Assembly: GCA_044228875.1 (NCBI GenBank)
Contig: JBGAUA010000104.1
Coordinates: forward strand, 1-12,964
Direction: 5' to 3'
DNA from: Epilinea sp044228875
GTDB lineage: Bacteria; Chloroflexota; Anaerolineae; Epilineales; Epilineaceae
DNA length: 12,964 bases
Below are positions 9,344 to 12,964 of this stretch, one piece after another; within the stretch, counting starts at the first letter, position 1, and each line of letters opens with the position of its first letter. The position numbers were made by a program, and so were the translations under genes. The notes under the pieces were generated by a model. That model was given only the letters and a program-made list of their open reading frames with translations. It did not search any database and was not told where the DNA came from.

Positions 9344-10369
9344 ATGCCCAAACCCAACGTTCCAGCCGATGACCCCCAGCCCGCTGCTGCCGACACCGAC
9401 CCCAACGCCGACTTCGACTTCAGCCGCAGCCCCCACGACCAGTTCTTCAAGAGCAGCCTGCGCCGCCCCGAGGTGGCCGCCGACCTCCTCGCCCATTACC
9501 TGCCACCGGAGGTCGTCGCCCTCTTGGACCTCGGCAGCCTCGAGCTGCAAGACGGCAGCTTTATCGACGACGACCTCCGCGATCAGCAGAGCGACCTCCT
9601 CTTCCGCGCCCACCTGCTCGCCGGTGGCGAGACCTATATCTACCTGGTCTTCGAGCACAAATCCTCCGTCTTCCGCCTCACTCCTATCCAGCTACTTCGC
9701 TACCAGCTACGCATCTGGGACGGCGACATCCGTCTCGCCGGTCGCCGAGCCGTCTCACTTTGCCCCATCATCCCCATCGTCGTCTATCATGGACAGCGGC
9801 GCTGGACCGCGCCCCTCAGCCTCTCCGGGCTTTTCCGCAGCCCACCCGCCCTCGCACCCTTCCTCCCCGAGCAGCGCTACGTCCTGCTTGACCTGCAGTC
9901 CTGGAAGAAGGAAGAGATCATCGGCGGGCTCCTGTTGCGGGTGACCCTGCTGGTGCTGCAGGCCATCTTCCGACCCAACCTGCCCTTCAACCTCACCGCT
10001 ATCGCCGCATTACTCCGCCAGCTCGGCGATCAGGTGCTGAGAGAGCAGGAACTCGGTCGCATCCTGACCTATGCCACCCGCGCCGGCCAGGGGCTCAGTG
10101 TCGCCGAATTCAACGACGTGGCCACCGCCGCCGATCCGGAAAGAGGAGGAACCATCGCCATGACCCTCGCTGAAAAGTGGCTCGCCGAAGGACTGCATGT
10201 CGCCATTGAAGACGCGCTTCACGACCGCTTCGGCGACGCCGGCCTGGCACTGATGGCCCAGATTCGCTTGATCACCAGCTCCGCCAGCTTACGGAACATT
10301 CTCCGGGCCATCCATCGGTCCACGGGCATCGACGAAGTACGCCAGGGACTCGAGGGACTCGCCAGCTGA
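9344..10369 (+). CDS. Rpn-family recombination-promoting nuclease / putative transposase (PD-(D/E)XK)
   Basis: Belongs to the Rpn family (Transposase_31 type), DNA endonucleases with a PD-(D/E)XK core that promote RecA-independent recombination in E. coli and are linked to phage defence. The predicted protein has 341 residues. The family motif HDQFFK lies at 31-36. The nuclease core shows D84 in SDLLF and E104-x-K106 in YLVFEHKSS, and the conserved IPIVVYHG-xxxW follows at 143-154. A helical C-terminal region follows, with M273 beginning a possible separate small domain. The ATG at 9344 is preferred because GGAGG (9328-9332) lies 11 bases upstream; an ATG at 9323 would add seven residues but has no Shine-Dalgarno. 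The first 28 residues are Pro/Ala/Asp-rich and poorly conserved in look. The coding strand is C-rich and differs in texture from the flanking housekeeping genes, consistent with transfer. Intact, with no frameshift. Convergent with the next gene. Confidence 0.85.
   Translation: MPKPNVPADDPQPAAADTDPNADFDFSRSPHDQFFKSSLRRPEVAADLLAHYLPPEVVALLDLGSLELQDGSFIDDDLRDQQSDLLFRAHLLAGGETYIYLVFEHKSSVFRLTPIQLLRYQLRIWDGDIRLAGRRAVSLCPIIPIVVYHGQRRWTAPLSLSGLFRSPPALAPFLPEQRYVLLDLQSWKKEEIIGGLLLRVTLLVLQAIFRPNLPFNLTAIAALLRQLGDQVLREQELGRILTYATRAGQGLSVAEFNDVATAADPERGGTIAMTLAEKWLAEGLHVAIEDALHDRFGDAGLALMAQIRLITSSASLRNILRAIHRSTGIDEVRQGLEGLAS
10144..10149 (+). promoter_or_regulatory. Internal Shine-Dalgarno within the Rpn gene
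   Basis: AGGAGG, inside the longer GAGGAGGA, lies 10 bases before the ATG at 10160, which is in frame with the Rpn protein. It is a better ribosome binding site than the one serving the full-length start. Within the protein it encodes ERGG, so it could be coincidental, but its spacing to an in-frame ATG is appropriate for initiation. Confidence 0.5.
10160..10369 (+). CDS. Possible intragenic small Rpn protein (RpnS-like antitoxin)
   Basis: An in-frame ATG inside the Rpn gene (M273 of the long form), preceded by a strong internal Shine-Dalgarno, would give a 69-residue protein covering only the C-terminal domain. It begins MTLAEKWLAEG and is predicted mostly helical, with a segment LRNILRAIHRSTG near 44-56 and no nuclease residues. 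In E. coli Rpn genes, the C-terminal part is reported to be translated from an internal start as a small protein that blocks the full-length nuclease. The same layout here suggests a self-contained toxin and antitoxin in one gene. What is seen is the start signal and the domain break; the antitoxin role is inferred. The alternative is that this is just the C-terminal domain of the long protein. Confidence 0.5.
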   Translation: MTLAEKWLAEGLHVAIEDALHDRFGDAGLALMAQIRLITSSASLRNILRAIHRSTGIDEVRQGLEGLAS

Positions 10370-10401
10370 GCAGGAAGCCCAACTCGTCCGAAAGGGTGTG
10401 G

Positions 10402-10439
10402 AAGAATCCGTTCGGCAGGGTCCCTACCGGACGGATTTT
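10402..10439. terminator. Bidirectional intrinsic terminator between convergent genes
   Basis: AATCCGTTCGG (10405-10415) pairs with CCGGACGGATT (10427-10437), 11 base pairs with one wobble, around an 11-base loop that can itself pair AGG with CCT. It is followed by TTTT (10436-10439) on the plus strand, and the A-rich left flank gives a T-rich tail on the minus strand. It starts about 33 bases after the Rpn stop. It would serve the Rpn transcript and probably also the convergent propeller gene. The rest of 10370-10560 holds no recognised gene. Confidence 0.5.
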
Positions 10440-10560
10440 GACCACACCGTTGCCGGGTAGCGCGCTCGGACGGGGTGACGGGTCCTCATCCGCGGCAATG
10501 GGCGACGCCAGGTAAGTCGAAGCGGCGCTGTGGATCGCAGGGCGAACCTGAGGGTGGGCA

Positions 10561-11727
10561 CTACCGTCGCCGGTGAAGCCAAGCCAACGGAAGATACACA
10601 CCCAATACGGTCGGCCGCACATTGGGGCGTTCGGTGCCGATTGGATCGGGCGCGCCCGCAGTTGGCCTGGAGGGGGTAGGCGGAGGTCCAACCGAGACTT
10701 GGACGAAGTCGCGCAACGCATGCTTGAGCACGCCGTCATCATCGAAATGATAGACCAACGTGTCGATGTCTGTCCTGCTGATCTGCACAAGGAGGTAGAT
10801 GTCACCTGCCGCACCGATCGCGAGGTCGCCCAGTTCCGACTGCACGTCTTCGCCGGCCGCTCCCGGCACATCCCAGACTCTGACTCCGGCACCATTGGCA
10901 GTGAAGATATCGATCTGGCCGCCTGACGCATCCACTGTCTGGTGGGCCACCGCGACATGGCCGTTCGAAAAGACATCGATGCCGGTCGGCCGACCATCGA
11001 TATCCCAGGAAGTCTGGAGCCAACCAGTCGAGCCGTAGCGGGAGACGCTTCCGTGCCCTTTGCTTGAGGTCCAGTCGCCTACGAATACCGTCCCATCGGG
11101 AGCGACCGCGAGCGACTCGGCCCCATCGGCCACCGGCCAATCGCGCAGCGGCGCCCCATCGGCCGAATAATGATGGACCCGATGCCGGACAACAGAGCCG
11201 TTGACGACGGCCGTAAGCGCCATCACCGTGCCATCAGAGCCGGCAGCGAGCCGATCGATCCGTCCGGGGACGTGCCAGCGCGCCCGCTCCTGGCCGTCCG
11301 GGCCGATGCGCCGGATGAAGACAACGGTCGCGGCCGAGTCGCGGAGTCCAGCGGTAAACAGATCACCACCCGGATGAGCCGCCAAGGCAGTCACCGCGTC
11401 GGATTTCCAGAGTCGCCGGTACACCAGGTCCGTATCGTACTGCACCGCGCCACCGCTCAGGGTGTCAGTGAGCATCCCGAACCAGACATCGCCAACGGGT
11501 GTCGTTTCGACCGCCAGCGGGACATCGCGAAAGTCCAGAACAGCGCTGGGGGCGTTCGAGACCACAGGAGCACTTTCACCTGCATGTCCAGCAGGACCAA
11601 GCGGTATCCGCCCGTTCAACGCCCTGGGGAAGGCCGCAATCGCGGACGAGGGCAGGCAGAGCATGCCGATCAACGCAAGCCACATCAACCCAAGCTTGGA
11701 TTCGCCGAGATGGCGCAATCGGATCAT
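10561..11727 (-). CDS. Secreted beta-propeller-like protein with C-terminal YLPL tail
   Basis: A 388-residue exported protein of unknown role. The N-terminus has basic residues, a hydrophobic stretch at about 13-31 and a signal peptidase site near AIAA|FP (residue 32). The body has at least five repeats of the form hydrophobic-x-DG-x-V/I-hydrophobic spaced 40-50 residues: LAAHPGGDLFTAG (115-127), LAAGSDGTVMALT (160-172), LAVAPDGTVFVGD (206-218), IDVFSNGHVAVAH (250-262) and LAIGAAGDIYLLV (302-314). These look like blades of an NHL/SMP-30-type propeller. A Pro/Thr-rich linker (347-372) leads to a short hydrophobic tail, VYLPLAWLHRRR. YLPL tails with basic ends recur on secreted proteins of Chloroflexota and may be a sorting or anchoring signal. 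The ATG at 11727 is supported by AAAGG 12 bases upstream. It follows miaA by 80 bases, where TTGACA (11801-11796) lies without a convincing -10. Its base composition is less GC-biased than that of its neighbours. Confidence 0.7.
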   Translation of the reverse strand: MIRLRHLGESKLGLMWLALIGMLCLPSSAIAAFPRALNGRIPLGPAGHAGESAPVVSNAPSAVLDFRDVPLAVETTPVGDVWFGMLTDTLSGGAVQYDTDLVYRRLWKSDAVTALAAHPGGDLFTAGLRDSAATVVFIRRIGPDGQERARWHVPGRIDRLAAGSDGTVMALTAVVNGSVVRHRVHHYSADGAPLRDWPVADGAESLAVAPDGTVFVGDWTSSKGHGSVSRYGSTGWLQTSWDIDGRPTGIDVFSNGHVAVAHQTVDASGGQIDIFTANGAGVRVWDVPGAAGEDVQSELGDLAIGAAGDIYLLVQISRTDIDTLVYHFDDDGVLKHALRDFVQVSVGPPPTPSRPTAGAPDPIGTERPNVRPTVLGVYLPLAWLHRRR

Positions 11728-11807
11728 GGCAATCTGAAGCCTTTCTGTGAAGCGGCGTCAACCTTGGAGGATGGCGTCGAGCGCAGCCAGTCGGATGTCA
11801 AGATACC

Positions 11808-12964
11808 CTACTCCGCCTCGGCACCGAGCGCCGCCAGCACGAGCCCCACCTCCGCCGCCCCCACCTCACCGTCGCCCAGGTCCAGCGCCAGCACCGGCAG
11901 GTCCAGGTTGCGCAGCCAGTTGTCCTGGCTGCGCACCATGCGCCTCGTGTTATGTCGGATGAGCCGCAGCACCTCGGCCCGGTCGATCTCCCCCCTGAGG
12001 TAGGCGGCCCATTCCTGGTAGCCCACGCTGCGCATCGCCGGCAGCTCCCAACCGTGACCGGCGGCCAGCAGGCCACGCAGCTCGTCCTCCAGCCCCGCCT
12101 CCAGCATCGCGTCGATCCGCCGGTCGATGCGGGCGTACAGCACATCGCGCGGTCGGCCCAAGGCCACGATCAGCCAGGGATGCGGGGCGCCCTTCCGACC
12201 GGACTGGTCCGAGAAGGGCCGTCCGCTGTGCTGGATGACCTCCAGGGCGCGGATCAGGCGTCGCAGGTTGCGCGGGTCGATGCTCGCCGCCGCCGCTGGA
12301 TCTTGAAGCGCCAGGCGGGCATGGAGGACGGCCGCGCCTTCCGCTGCCGCCTCGGCCTCCAGGGCCGCGCGCAGCGCCGGGTCCGGCGGCACCGCCGGAA
12401 TCGTCCAGCCCTCCAGGATCGCCCGCAGGTACTGGCCCGTACCTCCGGCCAGCACCGGCAGCCTCCCGCGGCCCAGGATGGCATCGATCGCCCCATAGGC
12501 CAGAGCCTGCACTTCGGACATGCTCGGCGAACGCTCCGGTCCGGCGATGTCCACCAGATGGTGCGGCACCTGGGCCAGCTCGACCGCCGACGGCTTCGCC
12601 GTCCCGACGTCCATGCCGCGCACCATCTGGCGCGAGTCCAGGGAGACGATCTCGCCGTCGAGCGCCGCCGCCAGGGCCAGCGCCAGCGCCGACTTGCCGA
12701 CCGCCGTCGGTCCGAAGATGACTGGGATGCGGCGCGGCGGCGGAAACGGGCCGGCGTCGTCGGCGGCCGCGTCGTCGGCGCCTCCCGGCAGGGCGCGGCT
12801 GACGCTGATCTCCAGGATGCGGTGCTTGTCCTCCGCCGACAGCTCCGCGGCGATCTCGCCGGGCGCGGGGACCTGGCCGGCGGGCAGGCGGGCCGCCACC
12901 GCCGCCGCAAAGCGGTCGCGCCCCACGATGCGGGCCAGGTCGTCCACCAGGGACTCGCCGATCT
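11808..12964 (-). CDS. miaA: tRNA dimethylallyltransferase MiaA with N-terminal extension, open at the right edge
   Basis: Transfers a dimethylallyl group to N6 of adenosine 37 in tRNAs reading codons that begin with U. Numbered from the GTG at 12947, the enzyme proper covers about residues 73-379, or 307 residues, close to the usual length of just over 300. Motifs: P-loop GPTAVGKS at 79-86, SLDSRQMVRGMDVGTAKPS at 102-120 (family ADSRQVYRGMDIGTAKPS), HHLVD at 129-133, LAGGTGQYLRAIL at 167-179, the segment NLRRLIRALEV at 227-237, and RSVGYQEW through HNTRRMVRSQDNWLR near 306-346. Ahead of the P-loop, at least 72 residues plus more beyond the window are read in the same frame with no stop. No ATG, GTG or TTG lies near the normal MiaA start, so the extension is probably translated. 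It ends in an Ala/Asp-rich linker, and I do not recognise it. The gene may start at GTG 12947 or outside the window. Confidence 0.93.
   Translation of the reverse strand, partial: IGESLVDDLARIVGRDRFAAAVAARLPAGQVPAPGEIAAELSAEDKHRILEISVSRALPGGADDAAADDAGPFPPPRRIPVIFGPTAVGKSALALALAAALDGEIVSLDSRQMVRGMDVGTAKPSAVELAQVPHHLVDIAGPERSPSMSEVQALAYGAIDAILGRGRLPVLAGGTGQYLRAILEGWTIPAVPPDPALRAALEAEAAAEGAAVLHARLALQDPAAAASIDPRNLRRLIRALEVIQHSGRPFSDQSGRKGAPHPWLIVALGRPRDVLYARIDRRIDAMLEAGLEDELRGLLAAGHGWELPAMRSVGYQEWAAYLRGEIDRAEVLRLIRHNTRRMVRSQDNWLRNLDLPVLALDLGDGEVGAAEVGLVLAALGAEAE

Noticed and set aside
9344..10369. Calling the Rpn gene a complete insertion sequence
   Set aside because: No terminal inverted repeats or target duplications were seen flanking the gene. 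Rpn proteins are named transposase-like by homology but usually occur as stand-alone nucleases.
10272..10997. A 241-codon minus-strand frame spanning the convergent intergenic region
   Set aside because: It overlaps the propeller gene in another frame and the Rpn gene on the other strand, crosses the probable terminator, and shows no domain or ribosome binding site.

Overview
The window reads as a piece of a draft bacterial genome. It is GC-rich, densely coding on both strands, has one run of ten Ns at 249-258, and carries genes cut off at both ends. No rRNA, tRNA, CRISPR array or insertion sequence with a complete transposase was seen. The best lineage guess is Chloroflexota (Anaerolineae-like). 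It rests on a secreted protein with a Pro-rich linker and a C-terminal YLPL tail, on the overall flavour of the genes, and on a GTAGGGGCGGG-type intergenic palindrome. This is inference, not proof.

Layout from left to right. Position 1-182 (-) is the N-terminus of a secreted protein that leaves the window, a gene short enough to be missed because it is cut by the edge. After a scaffold gap, 411-1256 (-) encodes a P-loop predicted kinase with an unrecognised N-terminal domain. It lies 17 bases behind metH (1274-5020, -), a complete cobalamin-dependent methionine synthase. Between metH and mutS lies a 156-base nested palindrome (5138-5293) whose edge supplies the mutS stop codon. mutS (5289-8114, -) is divergent from a ROK-family sugar kinase (8172-9167, +), with only 57 bases between the starts. 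Next on the + strand is an Rpn-family nuclease gene (9344-10369), which contains an in-frame internal start with a strong Shine-Dalgarno sequence. It converges on a secreted beta-propeller protein (10561-11727, -), with a probable bidirectional terminator between them. miaA (11808 to the right edge, -) closes the window and carries an unusual N-terminal extension.

Functionally, metH, mutS, the ROK kinase and miaA are housekeeping genes (methionine and folate metabolism, mismatch repair, sugar phosphorylation, tRNA modification). The accessory content is the Rpn nuclease with its possible nested antitoxin, the two exported proteins and the palindromic element. The Rpn locus is the best candidate for an interesting system: its architecture matches the toxin plus intragenic antitoxin arrangement described for E. 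coli Rpn proteins, here in a distant lineage.
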